DNA of 64,000 bases from Thermovirga lienii DSM 17291 (GTDB taxonomy: Bacteria > Synergistota > Synergistia > Synergistales > Thermovirgaceae), in contig CP003096.1 in NCBI GenBank assembly GCA_000233775.1, positions 1,762,501 to 1,826,500 on the forward strand, given 5' to 3'. This document shows, one piece after another, positions 34,797 to 43,925 of this stretch. Both the position numbers and the translations under genes were made by a program. Under the pieces are notes generated by a model, which had not been told where the DNA came from, did not search any database, and saw only the letters and a program-made list of their open reading frames with translations. Every line of letters begins with the position of its first letter. Position 1 is the stretch's first letter.

Positions 34797-35789
34797 CTAT
34801 TCCAGTGGCTCTGGGAACTGGGAAAGGAACTTAAGTAATTGCCCTTTCTCTATGGCTTCTTCTGCTTGGGAGACCAAATCTCTTGTTTCCTGGGAAACTT
34901 CATCAGTATAAGCAACTTTTACTATCCCCTCGGCGATACCAGCTTCGTTGACTACCGGCTTGAGTTCGCCCTTCAGATACTTATCGACTGCCCAAACGTA
35001 CATAGCCTTGAAATCAAAGAACACACTGGCTACAACTGTCCCGGGAGCAACATCGTTCTGGTTGCTCGCGAAACCTACGAACTTGACGCCCTTCTCCTTT
35101 GCAGCCTGGATAGCACCAAGGCCAACCTGGTTGGCGTAGAAGAAGAGGACATCTGCTCCTTTTTCTATCATTGAAGTGGCCATCTGCTTGCCCAAAGCTA
35201 CATCGCTCCATGAATTGGCATAGGCGCGCATGGCCTTGACTTCCGGTGTGCCCACTCTTGCTCCATACTCGTAAGTGTTAAGCAGCCTTATCATAAGCTT
35301 GTTAGGAAATCCTCCAACAAGACCTATCTTGCCACTCTTGGTGGTCTTGCCCGCTATAATTCCGGCGAGGAAGCTCCCTTCATACTCCTTGGGCAAAATG
35401 GGGCAGACATTGGGCTCTTTCGCCACGACTCCGTTTATCACCATGAAGGTGGTTTTGGGGTAATTAGGTGCCACCCTCTGAGCTGGCTCATCAAACTGGG
35501 TTCCTGCTGCCATGATTAGGTCGTAACCCCTGTCCGCGTAATTTCTAAAGGTGGACTCGTAATCACTGGCTTGAACGTTTTCCACATACTCGATATTGGT
35601 GCCTAACTCCTTATTGGCCGCTAGCAAGCCTGCGTAGTTTGTGGCGTTCCAGCTCTGGTCGTTTATGGGCCCAGGCAATATGAGAACCATCTTGTAATCC
35701 CCCGGACTCTTAGCCATGGCGACCCCGCCAAAAACCATCACAAGACACAACACCATTAGGACTCCAACTATTCTCTTCGTTAACTTCAT
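34797..35789 (-). CDS. BMP-family ABC transporter substrate-binding protein
   Basis: 330 residues with a signal peptide (MKLTKRIVGVLMVLC... ending VAMA). The mature part has VLILPGPINDQSWNA near 34-48, AGTQFDEPAQRVAP near 95-108 and FVGFASNQNDVAPGTV near 237-252, hallmarks of the BMP/Med family. No lipobox cysteine is evident, so it is probably a periplasmic protein, as expected for a diderm. An AGAGGAGG SD precedes ATG 35789. BMP proteins bind nucleosides, although purine-binding and other members are known. Confidence 0.9.
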   Translation of the reverse strand: MKLTKRIVGVLMVLCLVMVFGGVAMAKSPGDYKMVLILPGPINDQSWNATNYAGLLAANKELGTNIEYVENVQASDYESTFRNYADRGYDLIMAAGTQFDEPAQRVAPNYPKTTFMVINGVVAKEPNVCPILPKEYEGSFLAGIIAGKTTKSGKIGLVGGFPNKLMIRLLNTYEYGARVGTPEVKAMRAYANSWSDVALGKQMATSMIEKGADVLFFYANQVGLGAIQAAKEKGVKFVGFASNQNDVAPGTVVASVFFDFKAMYVWAVDKYLKGELKPVVNEAGIAEGIVKVAYTDEVSQETRDLVSQAEEAIEKGQLLKFLSQFPEPLE

Positions 35790-35820
35790 GCTCTATACCT
35801 CCTCTATTGTTTTGTACTTA

Positions 35821-36807
35821 TTACCTTCCTCCCATGGTTAGGGCCATCACTGCCTTTGCGGTATGGAGCCTGTTCTCCGCCTCATCGTAAATTACCGAAT
35901 GAGGTCCGTCGATGACCGAATCCTCCACCTCGTTCACCCTGTCTGCCGGAAGAGCGTGCATGTACAGGGAATCCTTTGCGGTCAGGCTCATCATCTTCTC
36001 GGTGCATTTCCAGTGTTTGTTGGCCTCGAGAAGAGAATCTATGACGGCTGTGTCCTCATTGGTAACCCAATTGCCCCAGTTCTTGGGGAACACCACGTCC
36101 GCATCCTTGTAGGCCTCTTCCTGATCGTGGGTGATCTTGAGGGAGCCTCCATTTTCCTCTGCATACTTTTTGGCCTTTTCGATTACCCAATCAGGAAGGT
36201 CGTACCCTTCCGGATAAGCCAACGTCACATCTATGCCCCAGCGGGGGAACAAAAGCACCTGGCTCACCGGAACGGATATGGGTTTCTTGTGGGTTGTTGC
36301 ATAGGCCCAGATAATTGATACCTTGAGATTACGAAGATCTCTACCTTTTTTCTCTTGAATGGTCATGAGGTCCGCTATGGCCTGAAGAGGGTGATACAGG
36401 TCGTCCTGCATGTTTATGATCGGCACAGTGGAGTACTTGGCCATCTCCCTGAGGTACGCGTTGCCGACCTTCCAGAAGCAGTTTCTGCATGCTATGGCAT
36501 GGCCCATACGAGAAAGAATGACAGCCGTGTCTTTCGCCACCTCACCATGTGCTATCTGCATGTTGCTGGTATCCAGGAAGTGAGCGTGGCCTCCAAGCTG
36601 AGTGATACCAGCCTCCATGGAGTTTCTCGTCCTGGTGGACTGTTCGAAGAACATCAAAAAGACCGTCTTGTTGGGCAGGTATATGGTGGGTCTATCCACG
36701 GCAAAAGCTCTTTTCAGTTCGTACGAACACTCCAAAAGGGTCTCTATCTCCTCCTTGGTCCACTCAGTCAAAGTAATAAAATGTTTCCCTCTGAAAATCG
36801 TCTGCAT
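35821..36807 (-). CDS. YgeW-like (aspartate/ornithine) carbamoyltransferase-family protein
   Basis: 328 residues. Carbamoyl-phosphate site FFEQSTRTRNS with Ser57-Thr-Arg-Thr-Arg61, then GHAIACRNCFWKVGN near 102-116, HPLQ at 139-142 and HALPADR at 284-290. The last replaces the classical HCLP cysteine with alanine. Full-length E. coli YgeW is longer (about 396 residues), so this is a related shorter type and not a strict orthologue. The YgeW-type enzymes probably work in the phosphorolytic direction, giving carbamoyl-phosphate and then ATP. It lies between a YgeY-type hydrolase and the nucleoside-type ABC genes; no carbamate kinase gene is in the window. Confidence 0.8.
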   Translation of the reverse strand: MQTIFRGKHFITLTEWTKEEIETLLECSYELKRAFAVDRPTIYLPNKTVFLMFFEQSTRTRNSMEAGITQLGGHAHFLDTSNMQIAHGEVAKDTAVILSRMGHAIACRNCFWKVGNAYLREMAKYSTVPIINMQDDLYHPLQAIADLMTIQEKKGRDLRNLKVSIIWAYATTHKKPISVPVSQVLLFPRWGIDVTLAYPEGYDLPDWVIEKAKKYAEENGGSLKITHDQEEAYKDADVVFPKNWGNWVTNEDTAVIDSLLEANKHWKCTEKMMSLTAKDSLYMHALPADRVNEVEDSVIDGPHSVIYDEAENRLHTAKAVMALTMGGR

Positions 36808-36837
36808 TTTCTTTTCCCTCCTACTTTCTTCATGTTT

Positions 36838-38037
36838 TTAATAATTCTGAACATATATGGAAGGAATGACTGCGTACATCGCTGCAGCCTTCACCAGCTC
36901 ATCCTTCCATGTTCTCTCGTTTGGAGCATGCGCCTGATCCTCATGTCCAGGCCCAAACCCTATACATGGGATGCCGTATCTTCCCATTATGGAAACGCCG
37001 TTGGTTGAAAATCCCCATTTGTCCACAAAGGGGTCCTGACCAAAAAGGTTCTTATAGGCCTTTATGGTTGCTTGACACGCCGGGTGTTCCTCCTCAAGGA
37101 CCCATGCAGGGAAGTAACACTCGGTGGGATAAACCAATCCGGTATAGGAAGGTTTATCGTAGCTGTACATGGAGACTTCCGCGCCGCTTTCTTTTACGGA
37201 AGGTAGGTTGCGTATCTCTTGGAGGGCCTTTTCCCATGTCTCTCCCCACGTAAGTCTTCTGTCGATGGATATCCAGCAGCTGTCTGCGACGGCACATCTT
37301 GACGGGGAGGTGAAGAATATCTCAGAGACCGTAAGGCTACCCTTGCCAAGGAACGGGTCTTCGTGCAGGTTTTCGTGAAGGGCCCTCAGCTCTTGAAGTA
37401 TGGGAGCCATCTTGTAAATTGCGTTGTCTCCTCTTTCCGGGACTGACCCATGACAGCTAAGACCTTTGGTCTTGACTTTTATTTCCATCCTGCCTCGCTG
37501 TCCCCTATAGATATTGAGGGACGTGGGCTCAGTTATAACAACGAACTCAGGCCTTATTCCATCTTCCTCTATGATGTACTGCCAGCAAAGTCCATCGCAG
37601 TCTTCCTCCTGAACCGTTCCCGTAACCAATAGGGTATAGTCGTCCTCCAAACCCAGGTCCTTTATGATTCGGGCCGCATAAACCATGGAGGCCATGCCTC
37701 CTTCCTGGTCGCTGGTACCCCTTCCGACTATTACCTGGTCATCCTCGTAACCCTCATAGGGATCTACCTCCCATAGGCTCAAATCCCCCACTCCTACGGT
37801 ATCTATGTGGGCGTCCATGGCTATGAGCCTTAAGCCCTTGCCCACGTAACCCAAAATGTTACCCATGGGGTCTATTTCAACCTTATCGAAACCTACCTTT
37901 TCCATCTCTTCTTTGATGCGAAGGATCACATCCCTTTCCTGACAGCTTTCGCTAGGTATGGCCACCATGTCGCGGAGGAACTGGGAGATGTCCTTTCTGT
38001 ATTCTTCCGCTTTTTTCAGCACCTTATCAAACTCCAC
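36838..38037 (-). CDS. ygeY: YgeY-type M20 metallohydrolase
   Basis: 399 residues, M20/ArgE/DapE fold. Metal and catalytic residues are intact: [11 protein letters not shown] near 73-83 with His and Asp, [10 protein letters not shown] near 105-114, QEED with the paired Glu near 142, TEPTS near 168 and a C-terminal HAPNE histidine near 371. The pattern [12 protein letters not shown] matches the YgeY subgroup (selenium-metabolism-linked hydrolase in annotation). Start is GTG 38037 with AAGGAG about 11 bases upstream. In E. coli ygeY is co-encoded with ygeW, ygeX and hyuA; the same partners occur here, except that a different PLP enzyme may stand in for YgeX. Confidence 0.85.
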   Translation of the reverse strand: MEFDKVLKKAEEYRKDISQFLRDMVAIPSESCQERDVILRIKEEMEKVGFDKVEIDPMGNILGYVGKGLRLIAMDAHIDTVGVGDLSLWEVDPYEGYEDDQVIVGRGTSDQEGGMASMVYAARIIKDLGLEDDYTLLVTGTVQEEDCDGLCWQYIIEEDGIRPEFVVITEPTSLNIYRGQRGRMEIKVKTKGLSCHGSVPERGDNAIYKMAPILQELRALHENLHEDPFLGKGSLTVSEIFFTSPSRCAVADSCWISIDRRLTWGETWEKALQEIRNLPSVKESGAEVSMYSYDKPSYTGLVYPTECYFPAWVLEEEHPACQATIKAYKNLFGQDPFVDKWGFSTNGVSIMGRYGIPCIGFGPGHEDQAHAPNERTWKDELVKAAAMYAVIPSIYVQNY

Positions 38038-38085
38038 GATCGATCATTCTCCTTTCCTGGTTTTAAGAGACTAGTAAGCTTTTCC

Positions 38086-39378
38086 TCACCAAGGCGCGTA
38101 GCCCATGAGCCTTGGGAGGAAAAGGGGTATACCGGGAAATACAGTTATCAATATGAGAACAGAAACCACAACAAGAATAAAAGGGAATATCTCTCTGCTC
38201 AGCTGCTCTATGGTCAGCCTACTTATGCCACAGGCTACGAACAGGCACGCCCCCACCGGCGGAGTCATCAAGGCTATGTTGAGGGAAAGAACCATTATTA
38301 TGCCGAAATGGAGGGGATGAAAGCCCATCTTCACGGCCAACGGGTGAAGGATGGGACCAAGGATTATGAGAGCCGCCGCTATGTCCATGAACATTCCTAC
38401 GAAAAGCAGAAGAAGGAGTATCATTCCCATGACAACCCATTTGTTGGTGCTTATACCCAACATAAGATTAGCGACCTTTTCCGGAATCTGCTCCATGGTG
38501 AGCACCCACCCCAATATGGAGGCAGCAGCTATTACCAAGAAAACCACTCCGGTAGTTCTGGCCATCTTGATGAAAATGGGAACCAGGTCTCTCACGGTTA
38601 TGCTTCGATATACTACGAAGCCCACGAACAAGGCATAGGCAACAGCTACCGCCGCAGCCTCCGTCGGGGTAAAAACACCGCTTAGAATTCCACCCAGGAT
38701 GATTATGGGCATAAGGAGAGCCACAAAGGCCTCCTTAAAGGCAAGGATCATCTCTTTCAGCGTAGCCCGTCTTTGACCGACGGGATAACCTCTCTTTTTG
38801 GATATCCTCGCAGTTAGTATCATCAGTGCTACGGCAACCAGTATCCCCGGAAGGATGCCTGCCAAAAACAACCCAGCTATGGAGACCTGCATGAACGCCC
38901 CGTAGATGACCATTATGTTGGAGGGAGGGATTGTGGGCCCTATGATTGATGAAGACGCTGTAACTGCCGCAGAAAAATCCTTGTCGTACCCTTCCTCAAC
39001 CATGGCTGGAATAAGCATGGAGCCTATAGCTGCTGTATCGCTTACGGCTGCTCCAGTAAGTCCGGCAAAGAACACCGAGGCCACTATATTTGCATGTGCA
39101 AGCCCACCCTGAAGGTGCCCCACAAGTACGTTGCTGAACTTTACGAGCTTCTGAGTGATACCCGTCTTGTTCATTATGTCTCCAGCCAAGATGAAAAAGG
39201 GCATGGCCATGAGGGTGAACATATCCACTCCCGCAAAATATCGCTGGGGCACTAACTGAAGTATGGAGGGAACGTTCATCTTGAGCATGGAAAGAAGTCC
39301 AGTAACCCCCAAGACAAAGCCTATGGGCATGCCCACTACGAGAAATATCACGAACACGGCAGTTATAAAGCCAGTCAT
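38086..39378 (-). CDS. dctM: TRAP transporter large permease
   Basis: 430 residues with about twelve membrane segments. DctM signatures: MPFFILAGDIMNKTGI near 59-74, SGAT-like AGLTGAAVSDTAAIGSMLIP near 106-125, an IIGPTIPPSNIMVIYG segment near 145-160 and MTPPVGACLFVACGI near 374-388. Starts within the dctQ stop (ATGA). It completes the DctPQM importer placed in the middle of the sixteen-gene run, between the PLP enzyme and ygeY. Confidence 0.93.
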   Translation of the reverse strand: MTGFITAVFVIFLVVGMPIGFVLGVTGLLSMLKMNVPSILQLVPQRYFAGVDMFTLMAMPFFILAGDIMNKTGITQKLVKFSNVLVGHLQGGLAHANIVASVFFAGLTGAAVSDTAAIGSMLIPAMVEEGYDKDFSAAVTASSSIIGPTIPPSNIMVIYGAFMQVSIAGLFLAGILPGILVAVALMILTARISKKRGYPVGQRRATLKEMILAFKEAFVALLMPIIILGGILSGVFTPTEAAAVAVAYALFVGFVVYRSITVRDLVPIFIKMARTTGVVFLVIAAASILGWVLTMEQIPEKVANLMLGISTNKWVVMGMILLLLLFVGMFMDIAAALIILGPILHPLAVKMGFHPLHFGIIMVLSLNIALMTPPVGACLFVACGISRLTIEQLSREIFPFILVVVSVLILITVFPGIPLFLPRLMGYAPW

Positions 39379-39956
39379 CGCCCATCCCCCTTTAGAGTGG
39401 GTTCATCAAACTCTAGGTTTTCCTCCCTTTTAACCGTCGCAACTATATCCTCGGCCATAAGGATCTCGTCCAGGTCTTTGCGTCTTATGTCCAGGATCAT
39501 CTTGCAGATCAGCATGACTATGCAAAGGAGGGCACTCACAGGAACAGACATGAGCCACCAGTACATGCTAGTGTTAAGAGCCGTCGAAAGCTGCGCTTTG
39601 CCTCCCTCTGCCATTTTGAAACCGTAGACCACAAGGATATAGAGGAAAAACAAGATGAAGGCATTTGAGATGAATATTATCCCCTTGGCCAAAAGCCTCG
39701 GCAGCTTCTTTACGAACATGGTTACACCTACGTGCTCATGCCGCCAGATGCAAGGCGCAACGGCAAGGAGGGCCATCCAGATCATCATGTACCTTGAAAA
39801 TTCCTCAGTCCAACTCAAGGGAGAGACAAACACGTAACGGAACAAAACCCCCAAAAGAACGGTGAAGGTCATGATAACCGAGAGGATCAAAAGGGGAACC
39901 TCAAGGGCCTTCTCCAAGGCGTTACCTATTGTCTCTGCGGCTTTAAATATGGACAT
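39375..39956 (-). CDS. dctQ: TRAP transporter small permease
   Basis: 193 residues from ATG 39956, chosen for its AAAAGGATAAT SD; an upstream ATG (39974) has no clear SD. Four membrane segments (about 20-40, 48-68, 90-112, 125-150) in the DctQ order; LFRYVFVSPLSWTEE near 39-53 is the family motif. The C-terminal 35 residues are charged and cytosolic. The stop overlaps the dctM start. Confidence 0.9.
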   Translation of the reverse strand: MSIFKAAETIGNALEKALEVPLLILSVIMTFTVLLGVLFRYVFVSPLSWTEEFSRYMMIWMALLAVAPCIWRHEHVGVTMFVKKLPRLLAKGIIFISNAFILFFLYILVVYGFKMAEGGKAQLSTALNTSMYWWLMSVPVSALLCIVMLICKMILDIRRKDLDEILMAEDIVATVKREENLEFDEPTLKGDGR

Positions 39957-39990
39957 ATTATCCTTTTTGGGCATTTCTCATTTTTTCTAG

Positions 39991-40020
39991 GGAAAAGTAG
40001 GGCGTACGCCCTACTTTTCC
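39991..40020 (-). terminator. Perfect 30-base palindrome over the dctP stop codon
   Basis: Both 15-base halves (39991-40005 and 40006-40020) are exact reverse complements. The inner GTAGGGC/GCCCTAC stem is followed by TTTTCC on the minus strand, so it can act as a terminator or 3' stabiliser; the dctP TAG stop lies inside it. It separates dctP from dctQM. Confidence 0.75.
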
Positions 40021-41048
40021 TCCTTCACTATCTCGCTGATGGAGTCCAGATACTTGTTGGCAAGCTCCACACCTTCGTCTCCATAAGTGCTCTTGATGAA
40101 CTCCATAGCCGCTTTCCTTCCTATCTCCCTGAACTGCTCAAGAGCCTCAGGAGTAGGAGTATAAATCTCCATTCCTGCAGCCTGAAGGGCTGGCAGTCCC
40201 TTATCAGAGGCCTCTATTATCCTGTTAAGGCCTCTACCAGCAACGATCGCAGTCATGGCCGCACCGTCCACTATGGATTTTTCCTTGTCCGTAAGCCCCT
40301 CATAGAAATCTTTGTTCATGACCCAACAGTAGGTGCTGTAGAGGTGGTTGGTAAGTGTAAGATATTTCTGCACTTCATAGAGTTTCCCTGTGAGTATTAT
40401 GGGTATGGGGTTGTGCTGTCCGTCTACCACACCGGTCTGGAGCGCCGTATAGACTTCCGCCCAGGCAACAGGTGTTGCGGCAGCTCCATAAGCCTTCATC
40501 AGGTTCTGGTGAGAAGGCAAGGTCATGGTCCTCATCTTCAATCCCTTCATGTCATCAACGGTCTTTATGGGACGCTTGCTGTTGGTCAGCTGGAAGAATC
40601 CTCCCGCCTCTCCAAAGCCTAAAACCTTGAATCCCGCCTTTTTCTCTATGTCTGAAGCTAGGTACTGACCGAAGGGGCCATCAAAGAGCTTCCAAGCCAC
40701 ATTGTAATCGGGAATGGCAAAGGGTATATCCAAGACGCTGTACAGGGGATAGAAGGAGGCCATTCCCCCTGCAGAGGCTATGTAGCTCTGCACGACTCCT
40801 ACCTTGACCTGTTCCATGGTCTCCCGTTCGTTTCCAAGTTGCCCTGCAGGATAAATCTCCACCTTAAGTTCTCCGTTGCTCTGCGCCTCAACCATGCTCT
40901 TGAAAACAGCGGACATCGCAGCTGTTGCTACTTCAAAAGGCTGCTGCGGGTTCAAGTGAGACAATTTAATGGTCTTGGCCGCAAAGGCTCCGCTTGTTCC
41001 CACCATTATCATCACTGCAACCAATAACGCTACCCCAAACTTTCTCAT
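40011..41048 (-). CDS. dctP: TRAP transporter solute-binding protein
   Basis: 345 residues, signal peptide of about 23 residues (MRKFGVALLVAVM... ending GAFA). Mature features: KLSHLNPQQPFEVATAAM near 28-45, EIYPAGQLGNERETMEQVKVG near 65-85, LKMRTMTLPSHQNLMKAYGA near 167-186 with the conserved Arg that pairs with the ligand carboxylate, and GVVDGQHNP near 208-216. It belongs to the C4-dicarboxylate/sugar-acid DctP group. GAGGAGGGATGAGGT precedes ATG 41048. Ligand unknown; the neighbours suggest an amino-acid or ureido-acid type carboxylate. Confidence 0.92.
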   Translation of the reverse strand: MRKFGVALLVAVMIMVGTSGAFAAKTIKLSHLNPQQPFEVATAAMSAVFKSMVEAQSNGELKVEIYPAGQLGNERETMEQVKVGVVQSYIASAGGMASFYPLYSVLDIPFAIPDYNVAWKLFDGPFGQYLASDIEKKAGFKVLGFGEAGGFFQLTNSKRPIKTVDDMKGLKMRTMTLPSHQNLMKAYGAAATPVAWAEVYTALQTGVVDGQHNPIPIILTGKLYEVQKYLTLTNHLYSTYCWVMNKDFYEGLTDKEKSIVDGAAMTAIVAGRGLNRIIEASDKGLPALQAAGMEIYTPTPEALEQFREIGRKAAMEFIKSTYGDEGVELANKYLDSISEIVKEEK

Positions 41049-41137
41049 ACCTCATCCCTCCTCTTTTTCTCTACTGATCATCTTGGCTCTCCTAACCTCT
41101 TTTGTTCTCCCACTTCCACCTCCCCGCATGTGGGGTA

Positions 41138-42610
41138 TTAAAGGTTGTCCAGCACTCCTGTCATCTCGTTGAAGGCCTTTATCTTTTCATCGATGAGAGG
41201 AGCCATTTTATGCACAGAGCCCCAGTAATTTTCCGCGTCATACCACTGGGCATTGAGCTCCTCGATATCCTTTCCTTGCTGCTCTATCCACGTATAGTAC
41301 TTCAGGTTATGAATAGCTTTCTTGTCGTAATAAGTAAGCTCCTTCATCCAATCCACCGAAAGACCCATTATGTGTTTTTCAAAGTCAACGGCGGCCTGAA
41401 CCTTGGTATAAGGGCCGAACTCTTCCTCTAGCTCCTTGATCCTGGAGCGGTACAGCTCCATACTGTCCGTGAAGACCGTAAGGATTATGTCCTTCTCCGT
41501 TAGTTCATAGTATTTGGCCATCTTGATGGCCATTATCACGTTGGCTGCACTTGATATGCCCATCAGGTGGAGCTTTTCCACAACTTCATCAGGGACTCCC
41601 TGTTCCTTCAAGAACTCCTTCCCTATAGGTTCGTTGAAAAGCCTGATCATGGCCATGCTGTCGGCATCGTCCACTGCTATCACCATGTCGGTGTTCTTGA
41701 CGTTGTGTATCCAAGGAACGTGCTTGTCCCCTATACCCTCTATACGATGAGCTCCAAAACCGTTCATAAGGAGCGTGGGGCACTGAAGAGCTTCGCCAAC
41801 GGCTATTTTGCTCCCTGGGTAGACGTCCTTCATGTAGTCACCGCACCCCAATGTTCCTGCTGAACCAGACGTCAAGGTCACGCCGAAGAACTTATCCTGA
41901 GGCCCTGCGACCTCCTTTACGACCTCTTCCATGGCATGTCCCGTAACCTCATAGTGCCACAGGTGGTTGCCCAGCTCCTCGAACTGATTAAATATAACTA
42001 CGTTGTCCCTCGTTCTGCGGAGCTCCCACGTCTTGTCGAATATCTCCTTTACGTTGCTTTCGCTGCCAGGAGTGGCTATAACTTCCCCCGCCACGCTCTT
42101 CAGCCATTCAAAGCGCTCTTTGCTCATTCCTTCAGGAAGTATGGCTATGGATTCACAGCCTAAAAGCTGAGCGTTGTAAGCTCCTCCCCTACAGTAGTTT
42201 CCAGTAGAAGGCCACACAGCTTTCTGTGTCGTTGGGTCGAACTGACCGGTCACGAGGCGGGGAACCAAACAGCCAAAGGTAGCTCCAACCTTGTGTGCTC
42301 CCGTGGGGAACCACTTGCCGACTAAGGCTATTATCCTGGCCTTCACGCCCGTGAGCTCTGAAGGAAGCTCCAAGAAGTTGACTCCGTCGTACAGCCCCCC
42401 CTTGCTTTTGGGTTCGTTCTTCCAGGTTATCCTGAAAAGGTTGAGTGGGTTCACATCCCAAAGACCTACATCCTTCAGCTTTTCTTTGATTTTCTGAGGG
42501 ATCTTTTCTGGATCCTTCATCTGTTCAAAAGTCGGTATTACAATGCCTCGTTCCTTTGCCCTTTCAACCGTCCTACGCAGCTGTTTTTCGTTAACAGTTA
42601 GGTCTATCAA
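41138..42610 (-). CDS. Fold-type II PLP-dependent lyase-like enzyme of unknown substrate
   Basis: 490 residues from TTG 42610, with AAGGAG eight bases upstream; the open frame extends six codons further with no SD. GAHKVGATFG supplies the presumed PLP lysine Lys107, STGNYCRGGAYNAQLLG at 135-151 forms the substrate loop and LTSGSAGTLG near 252-261 the phosphate-binding loop. It resembles tryptophan-synthase-beta/diaminopropionate-ammonia-lyase relatives but is longer, with N- and C-terminal extensions of about 80 and 120 residues. By context it could replace YgeX (diaminopropionate ammonia-lyase), being in one run with YgeW- and YgeY-type genes. The actual substrate is not known to me. Confidence 0.78.
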   Translation of the reverse strand: MIDLTVNEKQLRRTVERAKERGIVIPTFEQMKDPEKIPQKIKEKLKDVGLWDVNPLNLFRITWKNEPKSKGGLYDGVNFLELPSELTGVKARIIALVGKWFPTGAHKVGATFGCLVPRLVTGQFDPTTQKAVWPSTGNYCRGGAYNAQLLGCESIAILPEGMSKERFEWLKSVAGEVIATPGSESNVKEIFDKTWELRRTRDNVVIFNQFEELGNHLWHYEVTGHAMEEVVKEVAGPQDKFFGVTLTSGSAGTLGCGDYMKDVYPGSKIAVGEALQCPTLLMNGFGAHRIEGIGDKHVPWIHNVKNTDMVIAVDDADSMAMIRLFNEPIGKEFLKEQGVPDEVVEKLHLMGISSAANVIMAIKMAKYYELTEKDIILTVFTDSMELYRSRIKELEEEFGPYTKVQAAVDFEKHIMGLSVDWMKELTYYDKKAIHNLKYYTWIEQQGKDIEELNAQWYDAENYWGSVHKMAPLIDEKIKAFNEMTGVLDNL

Positions 42611-42649
42611 CTTACCCACTCCTTCCAAAATGTTCGTATCTACGAAGCC

Positions 42650-43912
42650 CTACAGCTCCCAACCACCGTAAAGCGGGAAGGCTCTGCACAGCTCCAAAAC
42701 TTCCTCTCTTACTTTCTTCAGGTTTGCCTCATCGTCGGGAGCAGATGCAACTCTGTCCATCAGGTCGGCCAGGATCACCATCTCGCTGGGACCAAAGCCT
42801 CTACTGGTCACCGCTGGAGTTCCCACCCTGATGCCGCTTGTAATAAAGGGGCTTCGGGTCTCAAAGGGTATGGTGTTTTTGTTGACGGTTATCCCCGCCT
42901 TGTCCAAGGCTATTTCAAAATCCTTCCCTGTGATACCTCTATCAGTCAGATCCAGAAGCATCAGGTGGTTGTCCGTCCCCCCTGAAACCAGCCTGAAGCC
43001 TTTTTTAGACAGGGCATCAGCAAAAGCCTTGGCGTTTTCTACTATTTTCCTCTGATACTCCTTGAACTCGGGCTGCAGTGCTTCCTGGAAAGCCACCGCC
43101 TTGGCCGCTATTACATGCATCAGCGGTCCTCCCTGCATGCCGGGGAATATGGTCTTGTCAATAGCCTTGGCGTACTCCTCTTTGCACATGACCATACCGC
43201 CTCTGGGTCCCCGCAGGGTCTTGTGGGTCGTGGTGGTGACAAAGTCACACCACGGTATAGGATCTTTATGAAGGTCGGCAGCCACCAGACCGGCAATGTG
43301 GGCTATGTCGAACATTAGGTAAGCTCCCACCTTGTCCGCTATCTCGCGGAACTTTTCTGCGTCTATCTCCCTTGGGTAAGCACTGGCTCCGCACACTATC
43401 ATCCTGGGCTTGTGCTCCAAGGCCAGGCGCTCTACCTCGTCGAAATCTATGGTCTCCGTCTCCCTTGAGACTCCGTAAGGCACCACGTTGTAAAGCTGCC
43501 CCGAGAAGTTGACCGGACTTCCGTGGGTCAGGTGCCCTCCGTGGGACAAGTTCATGGCTAAAATGGTGTCACCGGGCTTCAAGACCGAGAAGTAAACGGC
43601 CATGTTCGCCTGAGATCCCGAGTGAGGCTGGACGTTCACGTGATCGCAGCCGAAAAGCTTCTTGGCCCTATCCCGAGCCAGGTCCTCTGCCTGATCCACA
43701 AATTCGCATCCGCCGTAATACCTCTTCGCCGGATAGCCTTCAGCGTACTTATTGGTCAACACAGACCCCATTGCAGCCAACACAGCAGGGGATACCACGT
43801 TCTCGGAAGCTATGAGCTCTATGCCCTCCCTTTCTCTCTTGAGTTCCGCCTCTATCACGGAGGCTATCGCTGGATCGACCTTCCTCAAGTATTCAAAAGA
43901 CCCCACAAACAT
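42650..43912 (-). CDS. glyA: Serine hydroxymethyltransferase
   Basis: 420 residues from ATG 43912, where GGGAG has an eight-base spacing; two earlier in-frame starts crowd the SD. Blocks: [14 protein letters not shown] near 32-45, [15 protein letters not shown] near 54-68, [11 protein letters not shown] near 97-107, [10 protein letters not shown] near 199 and [14 protein letters not shown] near 222-235 with the PLP lysine. It interconverts serine and glycine with tetrahydrofolate. Its position in the run, together with folD at the end, suggests that glycine or one-carbon units are handled by this pathway. Confidence 0.95.
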   Translation of the reverse strand: MFVGSFEYLRKVDPAIASVIEAELKREREGIELIASENVVSPAVLAAMGSVLTNKYAEGYPAKRYYGGCEFVDQAEDLARDRAKKLFGCDHVNVQPHSGSQANMAVYFSVLKPGDTILAMNLSHGGHLTHGSPVNFSGQLYNVVPYGVSRETETIDFDEVERLALEHKPRMIVCGASAYPREIDAEKFREIADKVGAYLMFDIAHIAGLVAADLHKDPIPWCDFVTTTTHKTLRGPRGGMVMCKEEYAKAIDKTIFPGMQGGPLMHVIAAKAVAFQEALQPEFKEYQRKIVENAKAFADALSKKGFRLVSGGTDNHLMLLDLTDRGITGKDFEIALDKAGITVNKNTIPFETRSPFITSGIRVGTPAVTSRGFGPSEMVILADLMDRVASAPDDEANLKKVREEVLELCRAFPLYGGWEL

Positions 43913-43925
43913 TTCCATCACTCCC

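Noticed and set aside
36355-37008. Plus-strand open frame of 217 codons
   Set aside because: It is antisense to the ygeW-like gene and the end of ygeY; no supporting features.
41138-42610. Tryptophan synthase beta chain
   Set aside because: The PLP lysine context (GAHK) is similar, but there is no trpA or other trp gene and the length and neighbours do not fit.
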